This document shows positions 34,753 through 47,740 of a stretch of 64,000 nucleotides of DNA, one piece after another. Origin of the DNA: Uloborus plumipes (lineage: Eukaryota > Arthropoda > Arachnida > Araneae > Uloboridae). The first letter of the stretch is position 1, and every line of letters begins with the position of its first letter. The translations under genes were made by a program, and so were the position numbers. The stretch covers positions 1 through 64,000 of the forward strand of contig JAXGGA010000020.1 in NCBI GenBank assembly GCA_038373865.1, read 5' to 3'. The notes beneath the pieces were generated by a model. The model had not been told where the DNA came from. It made no database searches and worked only from the letters and a program-made list of their open reading frames with translations.

Positions 34753-36775
34753 AATAATAGCATGATAAGTAAGTTTGAGCCGTGTTTTAAAGTGAAGAAC
34801 TTTCAGTAACATACAAAGATGAATAAAGATGAATGACTGTCTCGGGAATTATTTTTAGTTATTTTAGTTTTTACACGTGGTATTTTCTCCTTAGCATACA
34901 TTTTATCATGTATGGAGGAGACTATTTTACGATAAAGGATTTTGATTGATACAAAAAATATGTAGATAAATCTAAAACAAAAAAGTAACAATACAGGCTC
35001 AATATAAACTATCCATTAGTTAGAATTTCATAAATATTTAAGAAAAATAGGCAAGAACTGTTTGGAAATACTTCGTAAGTTATAATCCGTTACCACAACA
35101 ATATATGCTACTAAAGTCCCCTATAGCTGCTTAAAAGTGGCAGACTCTACTTGAAATAGTAGAAAGATAAAATTATACTAAAAAAAAAAAAGAAAGAAAA
35201 GAAAAAAGAATCATCTGAGGGGCACGATTTTTACTTTTGTAATTTGGTGTTGTTACAGTCTAATCATATTGTAACTTCAGAAAAGATTAACAGGCTACTT
35301 TACTTGAAATAACAGCATGATATTACTGTAATAATAGCATGATAAGTAAGTTTGAGCCGTATTTTAAAGTGAAGAATTTTCGGTAACATACAAAGATGAA
35401 TAAAGATGAATTACTGTCTCGGGAATTATTTATAGTTATTTTAGTTTTTACACTTGGAATTTTCTCCTTAACATATATTTTATCTTGTATGAAGGAGACT
35501 TTTTTATGATAAAGGATTTTGATTGATATAAAAAATATGTAGATAAATCTCAAAATAAAGTGCGACAATACGGGCAACTTTTAGTATTATTTATCGATTG
35601 TTTGGGATTTCATTAATAGTTAGGGAAAATAGGCACGGGGAATTTGAAAACCCTTCCTAAATCACAATCCTTTATATAGCAACATATGCAGCTGAAGTCA
35701 ACTAAAAGTGTTCAAAAGTGCCAAGCTCTACCTGAAGTAGTAAAAGGATAAAATGATATAATACCAAAAAAAAAAAAAAAAAATCTGAGGAAAATGATTT
35801 TTTACCCTTTCAAGTGAGATATAAGTGACCTTCTGCGGACAGATTTCTAGATTTGGATTGGAATGCTCCATAGAGTGTTATTATAATCCAAGCATATAGT
35901 AACCTTAAAAAAAAGTCTAACAGGTTCCTTTACTTATAATAATTATAATTATCATGCTATTGCTATTATAATAGCATGGTAAGTAAATTTGAGCCGTGTT
36001 TTAAAGTGAAGAATTTTCGGTTGTATGCAAAGATGAATAAAGATGAATGACTGTCTCTGGAGTTATTTAAAGTTATATTAGTTTTTCACTGGGAATTTTC
36101 TCTTTAGCATACATTTTATCATGTGCATAGGAAACTCTATTACGATAAAGGATTTTGACTTATACAAAAAAATTTGTAGATGAATTTCAAAAATAAAAGG
36201 ACACTATGGGCAGGCCCGTCATTTCGGGTTTCAGGGGGGGGGAGGGGTTCAATCGCCCTCCCTGACTTTGAAAAACCAACGTATTTTCATGTAAATAGGC
36301 GTGGTTTTTGCCACTTTTTGTGGCAAACTAACATTGTGTATAAACTCTTTGCCCCCTCCCCCGGGAAAAATTTGAAATGACGGTCCCGACTACGGGCAAC
36401 TCTAAATGTTTCTATCTATATTTTATGATCTTATTCACATTAAGGAAAAATAGGTAAGAGTTAAGAAACCGTCTTCAATTCCAATACCTTATATAAAAAT
36501 GTATGCAGTGAAAGTCTAAATACTTTTGGGCACTATAAGTGTTTAAAACTACTAGTTCTACATGAAATAGTAGAAAGATAAAATAATTGAGTACCCCCCC
36601 CCCCGAAAAAAAAAGGATAAAAATAATGTGAGGAGTGTGATGTTTTTTTACGCTTGCTAGTACGATATAGGTGACCTTTTGTTGACTGATTTCTAGATTT
36701 GGAGAAAAATGCTCCCTTTGGTGTTATTGGGGTTCAAGCATATTGTAACCTTTAGAGAATATGAGCAGGATACTC
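34753..36775. repeat. Tandem triplication, period ~580-640 bp
   Basis: Three successive copies anchored by ATAGCATG(A/G)TAAGTAA (about 34757, 35334, 35972). Each continues with AAGATGAATAAAGATGAAT, then GATAAAGGATTTTGA and a poly-A-rich tail near AGTAGAAAGATAAAAT. Copy 3 has a private hAT-type MITE (36211-36388). Minus-strand frames of 60-80 codons in copies 1 and 2 are paralogous shadows with no splice support. Confidence 0.92.
36211..36388. mobile_element. hAT-type MITE
   Basis: Ends CAGGCCCGTCATTTC and GAAATGACGGTCCCG are inverted repeats. The 8-bp flanks ACTATGGG (36203-36210) and ACTACGGG (36389-36396) differ at one base. Copies 1 and 2 of the triplication lack it. The 178-bp body has a G-rich half and a C-rich half and no coding sequence. 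Confidence 0.85.
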
Positions 36776-38701
36776 CAGCATTCTTTTCTTACATAAAAGA
36801 TATTTAAAGTACGCACGGCGTCGTTTGCTCTCAGTTACTTTTTTCTGCTTGAATAACGATACATAAGTGGTTGACTATATATATAATAATCCATCTCACT
36901 TTTGAATTTATGTAGCTTAAATATCAAAGATGTAAACCTAAAAAAAAGGCAGGGGAGTGTTATTTTTATGTATTGGGCATACCTCATGAACTATGGATTT
37001 AGAATAAGTTACCAGTCTCATGAAAGGCAGGAAATTAAGATTAGTAATATTATTAGCATTCACAAAGTTTCAATTAGTGAGAAATAAAATATATGGAAAA
37101 AGGAATGTACCAGTTTTTGTATCACTTTAGTGTTTTCGAAAACTGGAAGCTAAACTAAGTTAATGTACCAGTGTTCATTGATAAACGATTTATTGTTAAA
37201 CGATACATTTTAATTAATAAGTCCGATAAGTCTTAACTTTCTTCCTTTTGCGCACACCAACATTGCTTAATGTGTTGAAATACAAACGTTTTCGTAAATA
37301 TGCTTTTTGTGTCAATATATCAGTTTTAAGAAAACTTTTAATGCTCTTATGCATTACGATTTTTTTAATCGAAGCATTTTTACACTCAAAACATTTTGGG
37401 GCCTCTTTTTTTGAGGGGTATGTTCCATAGCATTTATCTTTGTGTGTATGTGTGGGGGGGGGGGGGGTAGAGGTCCTTGTGAATAAGTCTGAGCAAACCG
37501 GAGCTAAAGTAATGGAATAATCAAAGCATTATTCTGAAAACTACAGTATTTGTCTCATTTTTATATACAGATTGCCTATTAAATAAAAATGAAAGCATAG
37601 CTTTAGTAGATCGTCACGGAGAAAGAAATCACTCAGGGAAACTATGAAATGCATAATGGCTAGAGAAATCGGTAGCAATGAGGCTATTTTGTAAGTTCAA
37701 AACTGATTTTGTTTTTTTTTTATTGCGTTACTCATAGTAGGATTTGTACTGTTTTGTATTAGTTAAATTAATTAATTTTAACTTCATGCTTATTATAACA
37801 AGTTTCGTGATGTTACCTCAAGTGTGGAAAATAACCTAATAGACTAGGGTGTACAGCATGAACGTCGAGTAATACGCTTCAATCCTTCAGCATTTTTTTT
37901 TCTAGTACAAACTTTAGTTCGCGAGTTTTTGTTCATGAAAGACTTTACACAGCACCTAGACCAACATTAGGAGAGGTAGGAGGTGTTATCTTTAATTTTT
38001 CGTTCACATAATTCTTTTAAAGAAAGTGTCTGCTTAAATGGGGTGTGATACCCTGACTTACTCTAATCAGTGCCTTTGAACTTTATTATGAAAACTATAC
38101 TAAATTCGATGACATGTTTTTAGTTTGAAAAAGCTTTTTAAATGCTTAGCTCGATTTTTTAAAATAAATTATAGGAGAAAGAGCGGTCTTACTTGTCTTA
38201 ATCTACCTTATTTCTCATTATTATTATGATGTGTTACATGGATAAATAAATATAGGCTGAATATCTAAAGAAGAATATAAAGTCTTCCAAAAGAATATAC
38301 ATTACATGTAAAAAATAAAATGTAAAACACCATAGTGAAGTATAAAACATGATATGTATGTACGTTCTGAGAAATTTTATTAAAATACATTTGTTTCTGG
38401 AAAAATATAGAAAGACAGTACAGTGATATGTGAAAGTAGCAATGTTTCAAAAGAATTACCAAGAAAAAAGGTCTTGAAAAAATAAAATTTTTGTTAAGAA
38501 TTTATTCTTTTCATTATTCCTCATTTCTACGAGAGCAGAAAAAACATTGTTTGGTCCATTTTATTTCAAACGCATAACATAAGTTACTTGCTTTTCTGTT
38601 ACATCGGGTTTTTATCTAAATGCAATTAAAGGCATAAACAATGTTACACGCCCCAGAATCGAGTACTTAGCAATAATTAGATAAAAGTCTGAACTTGTCA
38701 G
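36776..38701. other. AT-rich non-coding stretch
   Basis: There is a G run at 37454-37467. Open frames at 36902-37087 and 37248-37430 have no splice or domain support. Confidence 0.4.
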
Positions 38702-38858
38702 TGATACCGAAGAAACGGAGGAATCACGCTTAATCTTCTTTCAATTCATCAAAGGAAAAAGTTACTTGTCTAGCAGTGATTTTGATTTATATTTAGAGCT
38801 CTATGCCATGTTTTGTTTTCCGTTTCGGAGAAACAACTGGTTAATTTTGTTAATTTGA
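38702..38858 (+). CDS. Candidate terminal exon, weak
   Basis: After an acceptor-like CTGAACTTGTCAG, one base and 51 codons stay open to TGA at 38856. The peptide starts DTEETEESRLIFFQFIKGKS and continues YLSSSDFDLYLELYAMF, acidic then hydrophobic. The acceptor has little pyrimidine tract and no upstream partner was found. The product is not recognised. Confidence 0.18.
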
Positions 38859-39288
38859 GACAATTTATTATTTTTTTCAAATTTAAATCTTTTTTGAAGA
38901 GTGCAGTATTAATGCATAAATGCATAGTTTGCCATGCATTTCGCACTTAATTGTGAATAAAATTTTCTGAAAAAAATGAACTAAAAGCTTTTAAAATGTA
39001 AAACGTATGCGTCTGATTAAATAGAAATGGAAAAATAGTTTATATCTCTGGGGTAAATTGAAATACGTCCGTAGACAAAATTGGTGGTGTTTAAATTCGT
39101 GTTCCATTTCAAAATTCAAACCATCATTGAACAACTTTTAAAAACTAGCATGGATAACGTTAAAAACGTTTATCTGAAAATGTAATTTTAAATTAGATGA
39201 AATGTGTAAAAAAGTTCTAACAGTTGAAAGCATCAAAATATTAAATTTTGTAAGTGCAATTTAATACGTTATAATGTGCTTAAGTTGT
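38859..39288. other. AT-rich non-coding stretch
   Basis: Nothing was recognised. The last bases (GTTGT, 39284-39288) may be a target duplication of the palindrome that follows. Confidence 0.4.
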
Positions 39289-39578
39289 TGCTACAAGGCA
39301 AAACCTTATAGCATCCCCTTAACGCTAAACAGCCACCACTGTTGGATATTGGAGGCGAGCGGTGTTCATATTCGAACACAACTTCCTGTTTACCAAGGCC
39401 TTGAAAATGCTAACCGCAACAGTAACGGAGGAATTCTTCCTTTACTGTTGCGGTTAGCATTTTCAAGGCCTTGGTAAACAGGAAGTTGTGTTCGAATATG
39501 AACACCGCTCGCCTCCAATATCCAACAGTGGTGGCTGTTTAGCGTTAAGGGGATGCTATAAGGTTTTGCCTTGTAGCA
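39289..39578. repeat. Near-perfect 290-bp palindrome
   Basis: Two 145-bp arms (39289-39433 and 39434-39578) are reverse complements with no visible difference out to the 16-bp centre, which is itself almost palindromic around GAATTC. Arms start TGCTACAAGGCAAAACCTTA. GTTGT occurs directly outside both ends (39284-39288; 39579-39583), a possible 5-bp target duplication. The segment is GC-richer than its flanks. The plus-strand frame reading into it is a shadow. Confidence 0.95.
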
Positions 39579-39583
39579 GTTGT

Positions 39584-41676
39584 TTAAAACCAGGAGTACT
39601 TAACCCTTTTTTTATACCGCCAACCGCACATTATTAAGATGGCATCTCACGGGCAAAGATGATTTTTTTTAAAAATGTGGATGACATGGTAAAACTGCTG
39701 AAAATGACATAACCGCAACATGACATGACCGCAAATTTATAAAAATTTGAAAATTGCATGATTCTAGGAGACAAAAACACAGGAAAAACAAATAGTGGTG
39801 GCTAGTAGGTGAAAGGTGGTTTTTGGCTGCTATTCGGCAAAGATTGCTATCGCCTTGTCAAAGTCGGTTTCACAGTTTTACGAATTTTAAGAACATGATT
39901 CATAACATTGAAAAAATCGGCTCACAAGGATCCGGTTCGCGGACCGTAAATTAAGAACCGGTTGTTTAAACCAACCAGTTAATGCGTTAAAAAACATTTG
40001 TTAAACTTTTGTGGTAGAATGCGAGTATGAAAGACCTTTTGGATTCAGCTGGCTATGGATTTGATGCTGAGTAGTTAAAAGATACTCCGCAGGCGAAGTT
40101 CAAATGTAACTGTCAGAAAAAAAACAAAAGAAATAATTCTAAAAACAAAATGTTTAGAACAAAAAACACTGCAGAAAATTGAAATTTTCCAACTGTGCAA
40201 CATAAAAATTGCTACGAGAGAGGAAAAAGATCGTAGACGTGTACTTATAACACACGGGAGGAAAAATACTTTGAATATATACATTTCAAAAGAAAGAGAC
40301 AGCAGTCAATTTTACTTTAAAAAATGATCATTATGAGCCAAATGTTTTTATGCTGAAGTTTTGCTGCCAGAATCGTCATTTTTATGTTTGACTTGTCAAT
40401 GATTCCTAAAGAAAATAATTAATTTTCTTCCGCAATTCATATTATTGATTTTATATTTTTTGTATTAAGTCATATTTAAGGCGTTAAATGTCAGTGAAGG
40501 CTGTGTTTTTCAAAAAAAAGATTTTTCTGTTATTTTTGCTTTTCTATCATTATTATTATTATTATTTTTATCATATTTGCAGAGGCCCATTTTTGTTTTG
40601 CTTTAATATTTTACGCTTGGTTTTTTACACCTTTCCTTACTTTTCAATAGCTGTTCCTATTTTCGGGCATAAGTGCAAGTGTAGAGAATTTTTTTTGTCG
40701 AATTTTAACTTAAAAGTTAAATTTAAATAAAATACGGTACCGAACAAAGTTGGGGTCATGTATTGCATACATTATTATTATTACTTGTTTCGAGGGATTC
40801 TATCGAGAATGGCTCTGAGACAGAACACAAAAATTATTTTAAACATTGGGAATTTAAAGTAATTTTCATAAATGGTAGAAATATCTGCATTTTTTTTGAA
40901 TTTGGTTAGCTGCACTACATAATAGTGTTCATGATATATTTCTTCTTATTTTTCAAAGGGAAGGGGGGGGGGAAGTCGCAAGAAAGGAGAAAGTAATTGA
41001 TTCAATAAATATTCATTTCGCAAAATATTTTTGGTTTATTTTGTATTATTCTTCCTTTTCTATGATTTAAAGTTGCATTATCATCCCCATCGCGTATAAA
41101 ATTTTATGTACTATTTGAATTCTTTAGTACTTCTATAATGAAAGTTCAACCAAGGAGGAAAAAAAACTTATGTCTGCCAGGAAAATTTCAATACGAACTT
41201 TCCACAAAGTATCTCTTTCCTAATCTATTTAATACGTTACTGTGGTCGTTGTCATCCAATAAATTTTCATCATCGATCAAAAGGAGTAAGAAAATGAAAC
41301 CAGCAGAAAAATGTTACTTTAAAAGAATTCTCAAAGTTAATTGATTTGAGAATCATCAGTTTACAAGAATTGTTTTTTAGATGTCATATTTGACATACGA
41401 GTGACGAAAATTCATTTTCACTCACTTTAATGGCAGCACAATAATATGTAGTTTTGATAGCTTTAATAATGGTATTACGTGTTAAAGTAGATGAGCTTAC
41501 ATACATATCAGTCAAAATATTTCTTAAGTATAAATTAGTTGTTTAGACTTGAATGTTGAAGAAATTTATTTGTAAAGGAGAGTCATTTGTAGTAATTTCA
41601 CCAATAGTTTTAAAGTAACTATCGCAAGGATTTATTTGTCTGTTTGTAACTATTGCTTTAAACTGAATTCACCTTA
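39584..41676. other. Non-coding stretch
   Basis: Near 39610-39735, ACCGCAA/ACCGCACA motifs recur four times, echoing TAACCGCAACAGT in the adjacent palindrome. Otherwise AT-rich with no exon or element recognised. There is a G run near 40963. Confidence 0.4.
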
Positions 41677-41812
41677 CACTACAAAATATAAACTTGTTTT
41701 TACAGTATAATACTGGTAGCCGAAGTTCCAGCTTAAAATTGTAACATGCACAGTAATAAACTTTAAAATTACTAATTTTACTGTTTTTCACTGTAAAATT
41801 AGGAAACTCAGT
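41677..41812. mobile_element. ACTGTAAAA-rich TIR element, truncated copy
   Basis: Begins CACTACAAAATATAAACTTG after TA, then TTTTTACAGTATAATACTGG and TAGCCGAAGTTCCAGCTTAA as in 22273-22957. The right terminus is missing. Confidence 0.65.
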
Positions 41813-42663
41813 AGAGGAAACTTAATTAGTGATAACTACGCAAACTATTACTTTAACAAATAGTGGCCAGAGTTGCATTAATAAAATCAATAGTAAAAAA
41901 TAGTTATTTTTTAAATAAAAAAAAAGCATTAGGTCAATACTTGACTACAAACGGAAACGAGAAGATTTAGTAGCTGAAAATCTTTATTTCCGCAGTTGAT
42001 TTGAAAGAAGAAATGGTTTAATAAGTGAATTTCCTCCCGTTTTGTATAACTACAGAAATATAATGACATTTATAAACATATTCACAAATTAAATGTTAAA
42101 GTCATTAGTGTAAGTTATGCTACGTTATGAGACCGCGCAAAGTTTACTTTACAATAATTTGAGTTTGGGGTTTGAGTAAACAATATTGGTTCTTTTCCGT
42201 GAAAGGAAGTCACTTGGTTTGGCGAGGTTTTTACTCTCTCACTTGGCGATAATAAATAAATTACTTGAAGCGATTGGAGATATTTACAAGTATATAGGAG
42301 CCCTAGGATTTAAAAATTAAAGTTGTTAAATGTCGCCAACGACGAAATGTTTAGTTTGCAATAGCGAAAAATAAATAAATATTTACAAGAATAAAAAATG
42401 CCTAAAGTGACGTATCTTTAATGAAAAAGTATCACAATTTACTCATTTTTAGATTCTCATCGACATGGCACACTACAACTTCTCATTCGTAGTCTAATGT
42501 CGTAGCCACTAATTCAGTCACTAAAATGTAAATTCCAAAGTATCCCAGATTTTTATATTGCTGAATAGTAGCAGCAGTAAAAAAGGCAATTTTACCTCTG
42601 AAACGTGAGGAAACGGTTAATACTAAATGTTATCAATAACAATAGACCGATTTAAGCAGTTTA
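41813..42663. other. AT-rich non-coding stretch
   Basis: Nothing was recognised beyond short homopolymer runs. Confidence 0.4.
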
Positions 42664-42925
42664 TTGCTTAAAAAAAGTTCAAAATGCCGAAACCGAAACA
42701 GACTGCACAAAGTATTTTTTTTCATGCTTAAGGCTTTGTCACATTCGGCAAAATGGGTTCGTAACACGGTAAAAGCACTCACCCAGGAAGTTCTATCTCA
42801 TGCTGCTTACTCACCAGACTTGGTTTTTTCCGATTACCTCTTGTTTTGCTTCAATGAGTCATTCACTTGCTGAGCAGCGGTTCGGTCGTATGAAGACTCC
42901 GTAAACCGTTAGCGACAAAATATGT
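42664..42925 (+). pseudogene. mariner transposase C-terminal fragment
   Basis: A mariner transposase cuts and pastes its element at TA. The frame SAKWVRNTVKALTQEVLSHA leads into AYSPDLVFSDYLLF, matching the mariner signature around the third catalytic Asp (typically PYSPDLAPSDYHLF). Then, after a stop, it resembles the usual ...QRF.SYEDV.. tail (AVRSYEDSVN). Upstream, FFFMLKALSHSAK is a decayed counterpart of the LLHDNARPH.AK block; the second catalytic Asp is not present. Only about 85 residues of a normal ~340 remain. No TIR was located on either side. This is a different family from the two Tc1 copies. Confidence 0.8.
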
Positions 42926-43775
42926 TTCGTTAGTTAACCTAATTTTTTCTCTATACTGTTCACGTTTTTCGTATTTCTTACTTTTCAGCTTTGGAGATTT
43001 ATTGATTAACAAATGTCAATCTTGAATTTTATTTTTTCCACACCTTTTTCCTTGAAACAATGAGTGAAAGTAACTACTTACTTTCTCAATACAAGTAATT
43101 ACTTTTCATTGATTATAGGTTGGTCACAGTACTTTTTTAATAAACTTTTGAAATGGATTTCAGGTAGTTTTCCCCCTCACGCTATAAACCAGTTTTATTC
43201 TTTTCAAGAAATTATTTGTATTATTTTGTAAAATTATAAATAATTTATTTGATTGATTTTTCTTCAGATTATTTAGTTACCAATTAATACAGGTAAAGAC
43301 TAATTTTAACTGATAGAATAAATTTCAGTGAACATTGAAAGCCATAACATTAAAAAATAACAACGAAAGTTTTTGAAGAAAAGTTTATGCGTTCCCCGTC
43401 TCTTGCTCGTTCCGGTGATTCATTTAAGAGTTAGACGGATAGGTTGGGTCAATGCCAATCAAAATGAAGAAAAAATCCACATTTGCAAAATGAGGTATCG
43501 TAGAGGGTTTTTTTCCGTTTTATTGAAACACGTGTTTGAACTTTAGGCTTACAATGATATTTTCCCCTTCAATTGCAACCTAATATAACTTGCAGTCTTG
43601 AAGCAATCGTAATTACATAATCGTCATCAACCAAATTTAATTGCGTTTTTGTGTAATAGTTATCATAATTGCAATGTAAATAATTTAAATACTTGTAATA
43701 CTAATAGCACATAAATATAACCCTTAAAATTTGATGAACGACCAGTTTTACAAAAGTTAATATGATTGTTATCAC
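42926..43775. other. AT-rich non-coding stretch
   Basis: Nothing was recognised. A GC-richer patch at 43385-43450 lacks a supported frame. Confidence 0.4.
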
Positions 43776-43855
43776 CTGTAGAAAGTTCTTTGTTAGGAGG
43801 AGTGATCCTACTTGTCCAAATTAGTGGCAAGTTAATTTGTAATTGAGATATCACC
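43776..43855 (-). CDS. Candidate internal exon, product unknown
   Basis: Minus strand: acceptor AATCTAGATTACAG before 43855 and donor TCTACAG|GTGATA after 43776. The 80 bases stay open in one phase (one base, 26 codons, one base). The peptide reads VISQLQINLPLIWTSRITPP and ends NKELST. Both splice sites are good, but the exon is short. A further minus-strand frame with coding-like composition lies just upstream (43904-44060, QADNLTPSRQCRFQFSSNFG) but ends in a stop, so it cannot be the preceding exon as read. The family is not recognised. Confidence 0.27.
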
Positions 43856-46768
43856 CTGTAATCTAGATTACCAATTCAACAAAACTTGTATGCTTGCACT
43901 TAGTTAAAAGGACAGTAGATGCTTGAACACTTCTTTACAGATCAGAATTGACGAATGGTGTAAGACACTGAATTCTTTTTGAGCTGTTGCAAACAGAACT
44001 AATACACCAAAATTTGAAGAGAACTGAAACCTGCATTGTCTACTTGGTGTCAAATTGTCTGCTTGATTGCAATTGTTGATTACTATTATAATTATCATGT
44101 GAAATTATGCATTGTGATCAGGTATAAGAGCTTGAACTCGAGAAGTATTAAGCCTTCGGGGGGGGGGGATTAAACTTTTAATTAGATAAAAATTGATGTT
44201 ATATATAATGGTCGGCAATAATTTGGGTAGAAAGAAAATGTTGAGGAAATGGCTGTCCGAAGTTAGAGGTTATTAATTTTTACCGTCATGAGCTACTTTC
44301 AATAAACATGACTACAATGACGAGTAATAGTCTCTTCTGAATTAAAAAAACGTTTTTGTACGTTTTCAATTTTGTATATTAGTTAAAATTTCGAGCATTT
44401 TCCCACTCTTAATGTTCTCATATTTTTTGAAAAGAAAGGAAAAACCTTGAGTGCTGCATGTTCACTTAAGAGTAGACAAATAAATACTGCACACCTCATA
44501 AATAAGAAAAAAAAAAATCCTGATTATTTTGTTTTTCATACAAACAGAAGCTACAATTTATGATTTTGCCTTGAGATCCTCTTGGATATTTCATAAATCT
44601 TTACATGCTAAACGTGCTTGGGGATATTTTTGAAATTTCTCCCAACTGAATAGATTGTTCTTTTAGCACTTTTTCATTTTATATTTATATTTCTCAAAAG
44701 AATAATACATTATTCAAAAAACGTTCCAAAGTGACTCAGAGCCACTTCAGAATATATTTTCATTCCCAAACCGTATTTTTTTACAGCTTTGATAGTCTTA
44801 CTGAGAAGTGGAAAAACAACAATGCCTAAAGGGTGTATTGTTAAGTATTTCTTCTAATTGAAAAAAATTAAAAAATGAACTTCATTGAAGTATTTGTAAT
44901 GATGATACAAATGCATTGCTTACCATGCTTTTGTGCGGTTGACTGGGAATTCGTGGATACAAAAGTTTTTAATTGAAACAAATGTTATAGAATGTTTTTA
45001 ATATACAGTACACTATTTTTAGTATCCAATAGTGCATTTTTATAAGGTATGTTCCGCTAAACATTCCTGAGATTAAAAATTATTCATGCTTGAGATAACT
45101 TAAAAAACACTGCCATATAAGCATTTTCAAAGCTATAAAAAGTATAAAAAAAGACAATCGGCTATTTGTTGCGTAACATTTTTCTTTTCAAAATATTCTC
45201 AACATATTTCATTAAACGCGGTTCCCCCCCCCCCCCCCAAGTATCAATACATATTTCACTTGACACTAAGGTAATTTCACTTTATATGTCAGTATTTACA
45301 GAACATGTTTGATCAATAAAAGCAACCAATAACATTATAGCAAAGTGATGAACAGTGCAAATAAAGAAACAGTAGCATTCTGAAAAAACACGGTGAACAA
45401 CGAATGGAAATTTTACTTACTATTAACATTTGAGCTGCTTATAGTACATGCAATGTCTGCAATACGTTTTATATTTAATTGGATCGACAAAGTGATAAAT
45501 TTAGTAGTTTTTAAATCCCAATTTGTTATGCAAATGCAACCATTTTTCCTTAAATCTAGTCAGACATAAGTTTCTTTTTCCGTTCACATGTTAATGTGCA
45601 ATTCATCATTTATCAGGCTGATTTTTTTTAAGGCTGAAAAAAAACTTGGAAATATAAATTCGACTTTTATTAAACAGAAAAGTAGGGTTCACCGGCATTC
45701 ATCGAAAGTAGTGAAGAACATAAGAGAGCAGAAGATAAATTTTCAAATAATTTTAATCACATATAAAGTTTCAACTACATACGAATGCCCTCAAAAACAA
45801 ATATATTACACTTCAATGCTCTAAATTGCGTTTCTTTTCTCAAATTTAACCAAGTTCTTCGAATGTTTTATGTTTTGGGAAAAATATTGGAAAAAGAGAG
45901 ACAACGTTTTAGTTATAGCGCAAGCAGGATAAACCCATAAGGTTTAACATCGTTTTTAGAGAAGAAAAATGGCAAGAGGAAAAACGAGATTCGTTATTCG
46001 ACAGAAACATTAAGAATGATAGATTTTCAACACATAGAGCGTTCAGAGTAACAAACAGCCCTTTTTACCAAGAAAGGTTGACTGCAGCAATTTTTATCCT
46101 CTGCTCCCAAACGAGTGATTATCTAAAAGAAAAGAAGGTTCTTGATTTTATTTGACAAGTGTGTAGTGATGCTACGCTTTAGTATTGGAGCGATGGATTG
46201 AACTCTAGCGGAAGAGAAGTTTTAGTCTGTTTTTTTTTTTTTTTTTTTTTTTTTTGCATAAAATCCTTGAAGAAAGAAAAACAGAATCAGTTTACCATAA
46301 AATGATATATGTAATAGATGCATTGAGTTCTAAAGGAAGGGATATTTTGAAAAATTAAATTTGGTACATTTCGGAGTAGTAAAGTTAACCTAATTTGTTC
46401 GGATCTTCTTGTTTAAATTAAGTTTTGTTTTCCTTTAGTAGCAATTTTTTTTAGTTTTAACTACTCTTCTTTAATGCAAATACACAATTTTTTCAAAAAT
46501 AATTCAGTTTACCTTAAAAGGTGAGAAACTAATTGATTCAACTCTACTGAAAAGTTGTATGTCGCAGCGAAATAAAAAAAATCGAAGGAGTAAGATGTTG
46601 AATAAAAGGTATATTTGCTAGACTCATATTTTGTTACTTTACAGAATTCAATTAACTTGTAATTGCTTTGAAAATAAAAGCACCATTTTGAGTCTAAACA
46701 ATTTGTCTGGTTTTTGCAAATAAACTAGTTTAATTGAAATTTAAAATCAATATTGTATTTTCATGGCA
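43856..46768. other. AT-rich non-coding stretch
   Basis: Homopolymer runs: G at about 44159-44168, C at 45223-45238, T at about 46230-46255. No exon or element was recognised. Confidence 0.4.
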
Positions 46769-46776
46769 TTATACAG
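46769..46776. repeat. 8-bp target duplication TTATACAG (left)
   Basis: Identical to 49563-49570. The right copy is also the first bases (TACAG) of foldback copy B, so the palindromic element inserted into the terminus of that foldback element. Confidence 0.9.
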
Positions 46777-47353
46777 TAGGGTGTATCGAAAAAAACTTTT
46801 TTTCGAAATTCAATTTACTAAGTTGATATAAAGTTGCCCCTACCTACCCACATATTCCACAAAAAATTTCAGTCTAATCAGAAATTGTTTAGGTGTTCCG
46901 CACGAGGCCTGAAGTTTGTGAATTTCTTCAAAAATATGATTTTTTTTCTAATTTTTTTTAAATATTAAGAATAAATGTTAAAAATAATTCAAGTTGAAAA
47001 ATGTACACCGCAAAGTAGGAGAACAAAATTGGGTTTGAAAAAAAGTATATTAAACAACATTTAAATCTCCCACATTTATTCTAAACTTACGTAATTTTCA
47101 CCAAAACTAGCATTTTACAAGGCCATGCGGCTTGGTTAGAAACTTGTTTATGAATGTGGAATCTAACTGAATTAACACTTGAAACTGGGAATCATCTGTG
47201 ATTTATGTGGAGTAAAAAGTAAAATAATATAAACTATAAACAGAAGCTAAGCCCCTCGTCACACAGTGCCCGCGTTCTATCGGGGCCCCTGTGATGGTAA
47301 ACGAAATACAGCTCCGCTAGCATAGCTGCTTTAGAATTGCAGAAGAACATATC

Positions 47354-47732
47354 GCACACCTACTTCAATTGTGTTACAACTCAAAAATCCGCTTTTTTCA
47401 GGAAACGCGAAAAACTGTTCCGCCGCTGATATCATTATTCTGGGCTTGGAAGTCATGACAAAATGTGAGAGTCTTTTAAAATTGAATTTCAGACATTATT
47501 TGGTATCCTTCCCTATTTGATATTTCGTTATCGTGAAAATTATAAATGTTCCAAGTTGGGGGGGATAGCAAGTGAATCGTCTACACCGTTTCAACTGCTA
47601 TCTGGAGGTCACTGAATTCCCTCAAGTTAGAACGGTTTTTTGAGATTGATAGAGCTTTTTTTCTGAATCCAGTGATACCAATAACTCAAAATCGTCATAT
47701 TTTGAGTTGTAACACTATTGAAGCAAGGGTGC
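47354..47732. mobile_element. MITE inserted in the left arm only
   Basis: Ends GCACACCTACTTCAAT and ATTGAAGCAAGGGTGC continue into GTGTTACAACTCAAAA on both sides, giving a ~33-bp TIR with a few mismatches. The right arm has the uninterrupted sequence GAACATATCTTTGGTT, so the MITE post-dates arm formation. ATATC at both sides is the likely duplicated target; its exact length is ambiguous. Confidence 0.85.
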
Positions 47733-47740
47733 GATATATC

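Noticed and set aside
33418..36775. LTR retrotransposon
   Set aside because: The direct repeats are adjacent tandem copies, lack TG...CA ends, primer-binding site, polypurine tract and any gag/pol sequence.
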